A DNA stretch of 64,000 nucleotides. Source: Amphiura filiformis. Taxonomy: Eukaryota; Echinodermata; Ophiuroidea; Amphilepidida; Amphiuridae. Both the position numbers and the translations under genes were made by a program. The notes below the pieces were generated by a model. It saw nothing but the letters and a program-made list of their open reading frames with translations, did not search any database and was not told the DNA's origin. This document shows positions 1 through 9,898 of this stretch, in pieces (within the stretch, counting starts at the first letter, position 1; each line of letters begins with the position of its first letter). The DNA is taken from assembly GCF_039555335.1 (NCBI RefSeq), contig NC_092647.1:14308094-14372093 (forward strand), in the 5' to 3' direction.

Positions 1-305
1 CACTGCAAAAAATATTTAGCTTTATAGTTCATAAAAAACAGCTTTTTATATTTTGTGTTTTATTACAGTTCTCTGCTCACATGTTTGTCAACTGTTGAAC
101 AGTGAAATACATTTACTGCACCATGCCAATAAGGAACTAAAACAACAAAATCGAACAAATATTCCAATCAACGAAAGAAGAAACATAATTGTTCGTCATT
201 GAGGTGTGGTATTAATTACAACCTTTATCAAAACAAAAATAAATTGAAAAAAACCATGACGACAACATTTATCATACAGAAAAAGCAAAAATATTTCAAA
301 CCAAC

Positions 306-607
306 TCTCTCTCTCTCTAGGTGCCATATCCTAAGACGTTGGCGATCATGTCATGCCACAATTCTCTGTTATAAGCCATCTCCAGAAGCTCTATCGCTTT
401 ATGTTCAGCTCCCCTTTCTTTTAGCCAGTCTTTCAGATTTGATAACCACATCACTCTCTTCCTGCCTCTGCTCCTTGTTCCTTCTATTCTTCCTGTCAAT
501 ACTAGGTTCTCGAAACCATCCTTTCTGAGGATATGACCAAGGAATTTGAGCTGCTTAACTCTGATTTCACGTAACAGCTTCCTGTTCACATTTGCTCTAC
601 TTAGGAC
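306..607 (-). mobile_element. 5'-truncated RTE-like LINE fragment (C-terminal end of the RT protein)
   Basis: The minus strand at 589-317 encodes about 90 residues typical of the extreme C-terminus of RTE-type retrotransposon polyproteins: a QLKFLGHILRKDG block, then GRIEGTRSRGRKR, then WLSNLKDWL, and an ending close to MIANVLGYGT. No catalytic reverse-transcriptase motifs remain, so this is a 5'-truncated insertion that cannot move itself. The 3' side (306-320) is a short (TC)n run, as expected for a LINE tail. The related tRNA unit at 12573-12592 reads straight across the same flanks without this segment, so the insertion boundaries are well supported. Clade is inferred from motif memory, not from a tree. 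Confidence 0.7.
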
Positions 608-638
608 ATCAAAAATAAGGCGGTAAAAGTAAAAATAC

Positions 639-711
639 CGCCCAACGTGGGGCTCGAACCCACGACCCTGGGATTAAGAGTCCCATGCTCTACCGACTGA
701 GCTAGCCGGGC
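639..711 (-). tRNA. tRNA-Lys (CUU), unit 1
   Basis: This is a 73-nt gene with acceptor GCCCGGC pairing with GTTGGGC, an A box (TAGCTCAGTCGG), anticodon loop CTCTTAA with CUU at 34-36, and a B box (GGTTCGAGCCC). As far as I recall it equals the canonical metazoan tRNA-Lys(CUU). A T5 run (631-635, read on the minus strand) lies 3 nt past the gene and can terminate Pol III. No CCA is encoded. It supplies lysine for AAG codons. It is the reference against which the other copies in the window are compared. Confidence 0.97.
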
Positions 712-739
712 TGTTGCACACATTATGCTATTCCAGAAA

Positions 740-1026
740 TTAAAGGCACCCCCTAAAGAAGACATGGGACTACAAAAATTTTCACCATTTTTTGCTCTGG
801 GAATCCCAAGAAAAAAATTGTCATTATTAGACATGGGAATTCCTAAGAAAAAGACACCTTTTTATTTTAGGCTTGGGAATTCCCAAAAATGTTGGCAACA
901 TTTTTCCTGTCTTCTTTAGGGACACTGGGAATTTCCAATTTTTCCAATTCGATATGTCTGATGTGCTCTCATGTCTCACAAAAAATACTGTCGAAACGCT
1001 CAAAACACTCATTCCAGATCCCTTAA
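740..1026. mobile_element. TTAA-bounded non-autonomous element, copy 1
   Basis: The segment begins and ends with TTAA and has internal inverted motifs (CCTAAAGAAGACA near the left end, TGTCTTCTTTAGG near 910-925). It recurs next to the tRNA at 12612 (12713-12952), where about 45 bp of its middle is absent. Its right end (GATATGTCTGATGTGCTC, then CCCTTAA) is shared with the MITE at 57328-57957, which links the families. There is no transposase. Short reading frames across it are fortuitous. Confidence 0.55.
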
Positions 1027-1029
1027 AAC

Positions 1030-1507
1030 AACCCCAACACGAAATAAGACAACAAAATATTCTTTTGAAATTAAAAATAATAAGAACAGAAACTAGGAAA
1101 AACCGTTAATGTTCGCTTATGGATTGATAATAAAACAACAAATAAACGAAAATCAACAAATAAATGAAAACCAATTACAGAAGCAAATATAGTCAAAGGG
1201 ATTTTGAGATGAGATACCGACTATAAGAAACGCGCTATTTTGATCTTATAATTTATCAAATTTCTCTGCCCCTGTTCTTATGCTTGCCAAACGTTGAATT
1301 TTTAATAAATGCATTTGGAATAGAACGAAATCAAACAATAAATGGAACCAAGGTTACAAACAACGAAACAAGAAACGTTACTGTTTGCTTTATGGTTTGG
1401 TAATTACAAATAGAAATATAAAACTAACAAAAACATGAAGAAAATATTTAATCTAGGTAAAAAATTACAAACAACATGTAACCAAAAAAGGGCAAATAAA
1501 GATACAT
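1030..1507. repeat. tRNA-Lys unit spacer
   Basis: This is AT-rich spacer with no gene. The piece at about 1345-1400 (GAACCAAGGTTACAAACAAC and onward to TTTGGTAATTAC) is also found at 3417-3468 and 4161-4180, where it is split by a MITE. This copy is therefore the unoccupied version of that site. Confidence 0.6.
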
Positions 1508-1511
1508 AAAA

Positions 1512-1584
1512 CGCCCAACGTGGTGCTCGAACCCACGACCCTGGGATTAAGAGTCCCATGCTCTACCGACTGAGCTAGCCGGGC
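1512..1584 (-). tRNA. tRNA-Lys (CUU) variant, unit 2
   Basis: Identical to the gene at 639-711 except for one base in the 3' side of the T stem, which puts A instead of C at position 61, opposite G53. The G53-C61 pair is nearly invariant in tRNAs, so this copy may fold or be processed poorly. Anticodon CUU is intact and a T4 run (1508-1511) abuts the 3' end. It may be functional or an early pseudogene. Confidence 0.85.
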
Positions 1585-2006
1585 TATGCATACACATGAT
1601 AACATCTAATCTCTCGAATGCCTGACATATGTCACATGCTTTTATTTATTGTAATGACCACTGTTAAAATATATTCAAAAATATATTATTCAAATCATTT
1701 AGCTTATTTCATAAAAAACAGCTTTTCATATTTTGTGTTAAACATTTATTACAGCTCTCTGCTCACATGCTTGTCAACTGTTGATCAGTGAAATGTATTT
1801 ACTGCACCATGCCAAAAAGGAACTAAAACAACAAAATCGAACAAATATTCCAATCAATGTGCGCCAATAAGGCGTGGTATTAATTACAACCTTTATCAAA
1901 ACAAAAATAAATGAAAAAAAAACATGACGATAATATTTATCCTACAGAAAAAGCAAAAATATTTCAAACCAACAATCAATCAAAAATCTAAAAAAATAAC
2001 AGAAAC

Positions 2007-2079
2007 CGCCCAACGTGGGGCTCGAACCCACGACCCTGGGATTAAGAGTCCCATGCTCTACCGACTGAGCTAGCCGGGC
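2007..2079 (-). tRNA. tRNA-Lys (CUU), unit 3
   Basis: Canonical sequence with no differences from the copy at 639. The Pol III terminator is a T7 run at 1990-1996. Upstream of the gene (2099-2170) lies a TCTCA/TCTTA pentamer microsatellite, which on the gene strand is (TGAGA)n and appears at the same relative place next to most copies in the window. Confidence 0.97.
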
Positions 2080-2098
2080 TGATATGCTAAGATTATTG

Positions 2099-2172
2099 CG
2101 TCTCATCTCATCTTATCTCATTTTATCTCATCTTATCTCATCTTATCTCATCTCATCTTATCTCATCTCATT
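2099..2172. repeat. TCTCA/TCTTA pentanucleotide microsatellite
   Basis: About fourteen degenerate TCATC-type pentamers stand 20 bp upstream (gene sense) of the tRNA-Lys at 2007-2079. Equivalent short tracts stand at 5499-5545, 10361-10410, 15281-15318, 17686-17715 and 57165-57210, and greatly expanded ones at 53062-53490, 58205-58360, 59190-59550 and 60118-60905. Confidence 0.9.
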
Positions 2173-2377
2173 TCTTGAATGCGGTTTTTCGTTTTGATTG
2201 CCAGATTATGTTACATTTAATATAATCATCAATTTTACACGAATGATTGGTGAAGAAACTTAGTAAGTAACATATACTATAACTGCAGTTGATATTTTTG
2301 AATGATTTTAAGCTGTATTTTATACGTGTGCCGTATCTAGCAGAAAACTGAATATATCTAGCTGAAAACATGATGCA

Positions 2378-3175
2378 CGTGATGCATGGGCTATCTTCAG
2401 TATAGTGTCTTCAGTAGATAGCAAAAGGTTATTATGCGTGATGGTGTGTCATCTCTAGTAGGATATCAAAACGTGATGAATCCGCTATCTTCAGTAGATA
2501 GCAGAATGTGACTTTACATGTGCTATCTCCAGTAGATAGCAGAATGTGACTTAATGTGCTATCTCCAGTAGATAGCAGAATGTGACTTAATGTGCTATCT
2601 TCAGTAGATAGCAGAATGTGACTCTTCATGTGCTATCTTTAGTAGATAGCAGAATGTGACTCTTCATGTGCTATCTTCAGTAGATAGCAGAATGTGACTC
2701 TTCATGTGCTATCTTCAGTAGATAGCAGAATGTGACTCTTCATGTGCTATCTTCAGTAGATAGCAGAATGTGACTCTTCATGTGCTATCTCCAGTAGATA
2801 GCAGAATGTGACTCTTCATGTGCTATCTCCAGTAGATAGCAGAATGTGACTCTTCATGTGCTATCTCCAGTAGATAGCAGAATGTGACTCTTCATGTGCT
2901 ATCTTCAGTAGATAGGAGAATGTGACTCTTCATGTGCTATCTCCAGTAGATAGCAGAATGTGACTTTACATGTGCTATCTTCAGCCATGATCTTTAGTAG
3001 ATAGCAACATGTGACTTCGCGTGTGCTATCTTCAATGTGAGTATGCGTGTGCTATCTGTAGTAGATAGCAAAGCGTGATGCATGTAATTAAGAAATATTC
3101 TTTTGTTTTTCCAGATGAAACATAACGTGTGCTATCTTCAGTAGATAGCAAAGCGTGATGAATGTGATTAAAGAA
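2378..3175 (-). repeat. 38-bp palindromic satellite array (P1)
   Basis: About 14 regular units of 38 bp (2478-2985) are followed by five or so irregular ones. On the minus strand each unit is a 19-bp dyad, GCTATCTACTGAAGATAGC, plus a 19-bp spacer close to ACATGAAGAGTCACATTCT. Flanks and spacer match the array at 32165-33450 in inverted orientation, including a shared ending that contains TTCATCTGG. The dyad holds two inverted AGATAG (WGATAR) half sites. Confidence 0.95.
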
Positions 3176-3395
3176 TATTCTTCTGTTATGCCAGATGAAA
3201 CATAGCTCAATCGTAATCTATTTGACGTAACTGGGGAAAAAACTCTAACATTCTACATTCAACTATTCTTTAAAGGAAAGAAAGAAAAGCAAAATAATTA
3301 TAACGGAAAGAAAATATTCAAAAAACAATTGAAAGCAACAATACTAAAGATCAGCAACAACCAAACAAAAACAAGGATGCAAAAGAAACACGATC

Positions 3396-3411
3396 CGCGC
3401 AACTTGGGACA
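3396..3411 (-). pseudogene. tRNA-Lys 3'-end remnant
   Basis: By alignment with the inverted copy at 31920-31960 (same flank AATGCAAAAGAAACA), this stretch lines up with the acceptor and T-arm end of tRNA-Lys, but only a degenerate GCGCAACTTGGGAC-like piece is left. The rest of the gene is missing. It is supported mainly by the flanking homology. Confidence 0.45.
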
Positions 3412-3468
3412 AATAGAACCAATGTTACAAACAACGAAACAAGAGACAACGTTACTGTTCGCTGTATG

Positions 3469-4160
3469 CCCAGCAAACACAAAACGTTTTCGACATCATT
3501 CGCAAAAGGTTATAAAAGGTTTAAATGTCGGGTTATACAAAGGGTATAGTAAGAGTATAAAACGTTTTCATAACCTTAAACAAGATTTTTAGATAATCTA
3601 CTGCTCAGCAAACAAAAATGTTTTACATAAAACGTTTAAATATCGGGTTATATAAAGGGTATAAAAACGTTTTAATAACATTCCAAAAACATTCTTGAAA
3701 ACTTGATACAAAACATTCTAAACAGAATGTTATTATGGGGTTGAAAAAATATTTTGTGAAAAACGTTTGCCCAAAATATTTTCAATAACGTTTTAAAAAC
3801 GTTTCCATGACGTTTATATAACCCGACATTTAAATGTTATTAAAAGGTTTTGAAAAAAAAACATTTTAAGAACATTTCTGTGTTTGCTGGGTTCAAACAT
3901 TTTAACATATTAAATGTTATTTAAGTATTGACACAATATTTGGCAAAAATGTTTGTAAAAATAGTTTACAATAACATTTTTTGATACATTTAAAAATATT
4001 GTTGTAGTGTGTTTTCATACAAAACGTTTTAAAACGTTATCATGACTTTTATATAACCCGACATTTTAATGTTATTAAAACGTTTTTATCTAAACCAAAA
4101 GCCAAAATATAACATATTTTTAAATAAAAACGTTTTTAAAACGTTTTTGTGTTTGCTGGG
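3469..4160. mobile_element. CCCAGCAAACA-type MITE, copy 1
   Basis: The terminal inverted repeats begin CCCAGCAAACACAAAACG and the interior is built of AACGTTTT-rich palindromic segments with no coding capacity. It interrupts a sequence found intact at about 1385-1405, where the flanks join as TATGG. The flanking bases suggest a 2-bp target duplication (TG here, TA for the copy at 43089). An internal GCTGGG-like terminus near 3885-3892 suggests two merged or nested copies. Related copies are at 28693-29032 and 43089-43767. Confidence 0.8.
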
Positions 4161-4263
4161 TGGTTTGGTAATTACAAATAAAAAAATATTTAATCTACAT
4201 AAAAAGTAACATTACTACAAACAAGTAACCGAAAACAAACAAGACAGTAAAAGATACATTAAT

Positions 4264-4336
4264 CGCCCAACGTGGGGCTCGAACTCACGACCCTGGGATA
4301 AAGAGTCCCATGCTCTACCGACTGAGCTAGCCGGTA
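4264..4336 (-). pseudogene. tRNA-Lys pseudogene, unit 4
   Basis: The D, anticodon and T arms are recognisable, but there is a T-stem change, position 37 of the anticodon loop is U instead of A, and the 5' acceptor strand is lost where the neighbouring hairpin element starts. The acceptor stem cannot form, so this copy is very likely dead. Confidence 0.85.
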
Positions 4337-4916
4337 TATTATTAGTTATCCCCTGTTTGTTCATGCAATACGAAAAATATCACTGGTTTTGAGGTCGTAT
4401 CACACGAGGCCGCAGGCCGAGTGTGATACGACCTCAAAACCAGTGATATTTTTCGTATTGCATATGAACAGACAGGGGGTAACGAATTTATCATTCAGTA
4501 GACATGAATTTAACACAAATAAATAAAATAAATAAACAAATAATTAAATAATACCACAATCATAAAATGATCAAGTTATAGGCCTACTCCAAACTCTTCC
4601 ATGCATGCTTTACAGTTTTCTGTCATGCAACTACCGCTAGGCCATGTAATACAGCGCGCCATTGCCAACGCGTGACGCACACTTAGCACGCGACGCGAGG
4701 TAGCGCGTAATTGCCGTCTCTATCGCATACGCGCACAGCACAGTGTACAATACAACGCGAGTATGCAGACCCGCTAATTGCCGGTACTGGTAAAGAGCTG
4801 AATAATACGGCTATATATTGTACGGTAATTTATGAACACTGAACAATACGAAATTATATTATTTGGCTATTAACCAATGAAATGTCGTTATTCATGTCTA
4901 CTGAATGATAAATGTG
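4337..4916. mobile_element. Composite foldback element with a 137-bp hairpin
   Basis: A near-perfect palindrome at 4346-4482 has arms of about 60 bp either side of GAGGCCGCAGGCCGAG. It is followed by a second inverted pair, ATTTATCATTCAGTAGACAT at 4485-4504 and its complement at 4893-4912. The loop (4505-4890) is unusually CpG-rich for this window. It sits exactly where the tRNA-Lys acceptor of unit 4 should be, and the usual unit flank (TTGCATCTCATCTC) resumes just after it. No protein is encoded. Confidence 0.7.
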
Positions 4917-5404
4917 AATACAACTTTTTGCATCTCATCTCTCGAATGCCTGACTTATGTCACATGCTCTTTCACTGGCTGTCATTTATGTATGTGTTAA
5001 AAACCTTTCTCATATGTCACGTGCTTTTATTTATTTATTGTAATGACCACGGTTAAAATATATTTTAAAATATATTATTCCAATCATTTAGTTTAGTTCA
5101 TAAAAAACAGCTTCTCAAATTTTGTGTTAAACATTTATTGCAGTTTTCTGCTCACATGCTTGTCAACTGTTGAACAGTGAAATGTATTTACTGCACCATG
5201 CCAAAAAGGAACTAAAACAACAAAATCGAACAAATATTCCAATCAATGAAAGAAGAAACATAATTGTGCGCCATAAAGTATGATATTAATTACAACCTTT
5301 ATCAAAACAAAAATAAATGAAAAAAAACATAACGACAATATTTATCCTACAGAAAAAGCAAACCAACAATCAATCAAAAATAAAGTGGTAAAAGTAAAAG
5401 AACG

Positions 5405-5477
5405 CGCCCAACGTGGGGCTCGAACCCACGACCCTGGGATTAAGAGTCCCATGCTCTACCGACTGAGCTAGCCGGGC
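5405..5477 (-). tRNA. tRNA-Lys (CUU), unit 5
   Basis: Canonical copy. Terminator T4 at 5396-5399 on the gene's 3' side. It lies inside copy 1 of the 1.27-kb duplication, 100 bp from the insertion point of the 3.6-kb foldback on its 5' side. Confidence 0.97.
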
Positions 5478-6609
5478 TGCTATGCGCAGATTATTGCGTC
5501 TCATCTCATCTTATCTCATCTCATCTCATCTTATTTCATCGCATCTCTTGAAAGTGGTTTTTCTTTCTGATTGCCAGATTAGTCCAGGCCCTAGCTAGAA
5601 CCCGGCCTACACCGGATAGGGCAGAGATTTTGACACTTGATTTGGGTTATTGGACCTTTGAGGTTAACGAATCACAGAGTGCTTTTGCGAAAGCGGCTGC
5701 GAATTCGAGAAATCCAAGATGGCCGCCGGCGGCCATTTTGAAAATTTTAAATTTTAGTTTTCACTCAATATTCATGTGTAATACATCATTCTATAGGTTT
5801 TTGCATACAAGGAATCAATTTCTGACATTATTTTTATGATTGAAGGTCAGTATAACATGTTTACATTCAAAATGGCCGCCAAATGGTTGCCAAAAGATGG
5901 GGTTTTCATTAAAATGTATTTAGAATTCAATATTTTAACTTATTTGATGTTAAAAATAACCATGGGTTGCTGATATTATGGTCAGTTGTCTATGTCATTT
6001 CTATCATCTCCTGGATATGTTTAAAAATCAAAATGGCTGCCAAAATGGCCGCCAAAATCGTCTTTTTTCATTAAAATGTGTTACAGGAGTATTATGAAGT
6101 ACCAGATTTACAATGAAATGGTGCCAAACATTGTGTTCTTTTGTATTCAAAGTATCTCTCTGGTAAAGGGGTAACAATATGACATCAGCATCAATTAATA
6201 TGATCTCATGGGCATGTAAACATTCAAAATGGCCGCCAAAATGGCTGCAAAAACATGATTTTTTCATTAAAATGATATTTAAAACAGCATTTTAATAGAT
6301 GTTGTGTTAAATATTTTCATTGAACGCTGATATAATGTTAAAGGAGTATTTCTATCCAAATTTCTTCCTGCTCATGTGTTTTTACATTCATGAAAGAAAC
6401 CTAAACCCAAATTTTCATGCAAATCGGACATTCAGTTGGCGAATTATGGGCTATAACATATATTTCAATGGTCCATAGGATTGTGTGTGATACTTTCGTT
6501 GTCGACAGAATGAAATTCAAAATCGAACATTTCGGCCCGTTTCTCTAGATATAAATTATAAATTTATAAGATAAATTTGCAAGATTCCTTTTGCACATGA
6601 TCATTATGC

Positions 6610-7405
6610 ACCTAGTAAGGGAGACCGGGGCAGGTTGGCCCCCTTTTTCCCCACTTATCTGGAGAGCTCAGTTTGTGGGTTAGGAGGCTCTCAATTTGAT
6701 ACTTGAGAGCTGTTTACTCTAGGTAAATGCTAACAAATTTATATGGCTCTGTGACTTATACAAAAGTTATAGTAGTTGTAGGAGAGAGCGAAAAGAAAAT
6801 TAACCAGGCCGGGGCAGGTTGGCCCACCAAACGGGGCAGGTTGGCCCTCTATGCACAACCGTGTGTTATTGCCATATTTCTTTCCAATAAAACATTCTAA
6901 AGTTACAACTGCGGTAAGATATCACCTATCATAGTTCCAAGATAATCAAAAAATAAAATTCATTTTGCGCCATCATGGGTCATTCTTGAGGAAATAGCTA
7001 AAATCAAGGAAATAACGTTAACCAATCATCTTTTAAAACCCATAACGAAAAACTGAAAGGCTGTGGATAACAATTGTAATTGACTTTTTTGTTCATTATT
7101 AACTATTCTGAGTGATGAATTACTTTTTATGTACAAATTCCCAATTATAAAGAAATATGATATTGAAATATTGCTATTTCCAGTCAAAAAGTGCTCAAAT
7201 AGGACAACAATATAGATTTTTTGTACTATACTCCGCCTTTGAACAATTTTATCCATGGAACTGACTAGTGTTGGTGTGTAAATTGTATTTTGCTTCATTT
7301 GACACAAAATGGGTGAAAATGGAGAAAGTATGCATAACTCTTGCCCATAAACACAATGGGGGCAACATGCCCCAGCACAAGTGGGCCAACCTGCCCCATA
7401 GTCTA
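6610..7405. mobile_element. Possible nested element with GGGGCAGGTTGGCC termini
   Basis: Inside the foldback loop, GGGGCAGGTTGGCC occurs at about 6617 and twice near 6800-6850, and its inverted form (GGGCCAACCTGCCCC) at about 7381-7399. This segment interrupts the otherwise paired arms, so a second element nested in the first is plausible. Exact ends and target duplication could not be fixed, and no coding sequence is recognised. Confidence 0.4.
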
Positions 7406-7965
7406 TTTTTGTTTTCCATCAAATTCCGCAAAACAGAAACAGGATGGAAAGCTTTCAACTATATGGCATTTTAAGCAAGACCCATACCTTCCAGCAACTT
7501 ACAATTTACATAATGTATTATGTGCAACAATAGTGCTTTCTTTCCTTTCTTTTTTTCTCCAAAATGACCATGCAAGTAGTTTTAAATTGATAATATTATG
7601 TCTCAACAACATGTAATTTATCTGATTTTTTAAGGAAATGGTGCCACATGAGTGCTTTCTTCGAGATCCAAAAATATCTTTGTGGCAGAAGGGTAACGTA
7701 AAATATGTCATTCAAAATTATCCCATGGGTAAGTTCAAAGAAATAAAAGTGACTCCCAAAATGGCCACCAAAATATTATTTTTCATCAAAATCTGTTACA
7801 GCGACACTAGGTATCTGGTTTTCAAGGGATGGTGCCATAAAAGGAGAGTATTTTCCCACATAATCATTATAGCATAGCAGTAATAGGAAAACAGCATGGA
7901 CTTATGGGTAATTGGGCATGTTTAAAATTCAACTTGGCCACCAAAATAATATTTTGGATGTTGGT

Positions 7966-8022
7966 GTAACAGTCATTTAAAAGAGTATATTATATTCTTT
8001 TAAATGACTGTTACACCAACTT
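7966..8022. repeat. Short perfect hairpin at the foldback centre
   Basis: TTGGTGTAACAGTCATTTAA and its reverse complement flank a short AT core, so the DNA can form a stem of more than 20 bp. Confidence 0.8.
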
Positions 8023-9533
8023 TCAAGATACCAGTTTTTACAGGAGATGTCATTTTTTCAGCTTCATGGCATATGGTTAACATTCTGTCGTAAAATGATT
8101 CTGCCGGCATGCTCATACCAACGGGACCCCTTATATACTAGGTGCATAATGATCATGTGCAAGAGGAATCTTGCAAATATATTCCCTTTCCAGAGAAACC
8201 GGCCAACATGTTCGATTTTGAATTTTATTCTGTCGCCAACGAAAGTATAACACACAATCCTATGGACCATTGAAATATACGGTATGTTATAGTCCATAAT
8301 TCGCCAACGGAATGTCCGATTTGCATGAAATTTAGGATTTAAGATTCTTTTATGAATGTAAAAACACATGAGCAGGAAGAAATTGGGATAGAAATATCCC
8401 TTATATCAGCGTTCCATGGAAATATTTAACACAACATCTATTAAAATGCTGTTTTAAATACCATTTTAATGAAAAAATCATGTTTTGCAGCCATTTTGGC
8501 GGCCATTTTGAATGTTTACATGCCCATATGAGATAATATTAATTGATGCCGATGTCATATTGTTACCCCTTTACCAGAGGGATACTTTGAATACAAAAGA
8601 ACACAATGTTTGGCACCATTTCATTGTAAATCTGGTACTTTATAATACTCCTGTAACACATTTTAATGAAAAAAGACTATTTTGGCGGCCATTTTGGCAG
8701 CCATTTTGATTTTTAAACATATCCAGGAGATGATAGAAATGACATAGACGACTTATGCTTTGTTGTCACCATAATATCAGCATCCCATGGTTATTTTTAA
8801 CATCAAATAAGTTAAAATATTGAATTCTAAATGCATTTTAATGAAAACCCCATCTTTTGGCAACCATTTGGCGGCCATTTTGAATGTAAACATGTTATAC
8901 TGACCTTCAATCATAAAAATAATGTCAGAAATTGATTCCTTGTATGCAAAAACCTATAGAATGATGTATTACACATGAATATTGAGTGAAAACTAAAATT
9001 TAAAATTTTCAAAATGGCGCCGGCGGCCATCTTGATTTCTCGAATTCGCAGCCGCTTTCGCAAAAGCACCTCTGTGATTCGTTAACCTCAAAGGTCCAAT
9101 AACCCAAATCAAGTGTCAAAATCTCTGCCCTATCCGGTGTAGGCCGGGTTCTAGCTAGGGCCAGGACTAGATTCTGTTACATTGAGTATAATTATTAATT
9201 TTACAGGAATGATTAGTGAACACAGTTAGGTACTAATCAATTCCTGAAAAGATTTATAAATCTTAAACTGTCTTGACTGTTGAAAAATTTCTTCTTTACT
9301 TATTTATCTTTTCGTTGTTGCAGATTGCAGTAGGCATATATTATAAGTTTGTTTTGTGAAAAAAAACCATATAGGCTTATAATTGTTATAATTTATATCT
9401 GCAGTTGATATTTTTTAATCGATTTAAAGTTGTATTTCATATGTGAAATATAAACAAAATAAACACATTACTCTGATAGTTTATTAAACTCACCTATATT
9501 ATTATACATTTTGTCATATCTTCATCAGGTATA

Positions 9534-9640
9534 TAGCTCGTGCTATCTTCAGTAGATACATGATTGCTATCTTCAATAGATACATATTGCTATCTTCAGT
9601 AGATACGTATGTTATCTGCAAAATGCAGATAGCACACCGC
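9534..9640. repeat. GATA-dyad cluster in duplication copy 1
   Basis: Three partial copies of the dyad (GCTATCTTCAGTAGATAC type) are followed by a different palindrome, TATCTGCAAAATGCAGATA. The cluster is repeated at 10808-10905 and, with two more units, at 15470-15605. Confidence 0.85.
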
Positions 9641-9898
9641 TATACTAAATTTATATTTTAATGCATGTAATATTATCTTTCACCTCTCTCCCTTTTCTCT
9701 CTTCGTTTTGACAGTGACTTTATCTGCCTCTATCTTCTGACGTAAAGGGTACGCGAAACATTGGCCAAAATCAGTTCAAAATGCTTTTTGTTTGTTTGTT
9801 TTTGTTTTTTGCTTTGTTAAATTATGTATTGTCTTGTTTTAATTGGATAAAAATTTAGGAGGGGCAAAACTGTGTCCTTATAAAGAAACCTTGAAACC

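Larger units (their letters stand above)
5581..9168. mobile_element. 3.6-kb foldback transposon with about 1-kb inverted arms
   Basis: Both ends begin AGTCC(A/T)GGCCCTAGC and stay inverted-complementary for roughly 1.04 kb (5581-6618 against about 8130-9168) around a 1.5-kb loop. The element is flanked by the 5-bp duplication AGATT (5576-5580 and 9169-9173). The sister unit at 10437-10450 shows the empty site, with a single AGATT followed by CTGTTAC. No transposase is seen, so it is non-autonomous. Arms and loop contain at least eight CAAAATGGCCGCC-like motifs that resemble YY1 sites. A 5-bp duplication does not by itself identify the superfamily. Confidence 0.92.
5031..9898. repeat. Tandem segmental duplication, copy 1
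   Basis: Without the 3.6-kb foldback and its duplicated target bases, this segment is about 1.27 kb and aligns end to end with 9899-11157. It contains a tRNA-Lys, the TCTCA tract, spacer, and a short cluster of the GATA-dyad motif. Differences between copies are few (small indels and scattered substitutions), so the duplication is recent and the foldback insertion is probably later. Confidence 0.9.

Noticed and set aside
2378-3175. Regular palindromic repeats resembling a CRISPR array (also 32165-33450 and 39805-42775)
   Set aside because: Spacers are as repetitive as the repeats, unit lengths are satellite-like, there are no cas genes, and the setting is an animal genome.
4264-4336. Possible tRNA with altered anticodon
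   Set aside because: The base change is at position 37, not in the anticodon; the acceptor stem is also destroyed, so it is a pseudogene.
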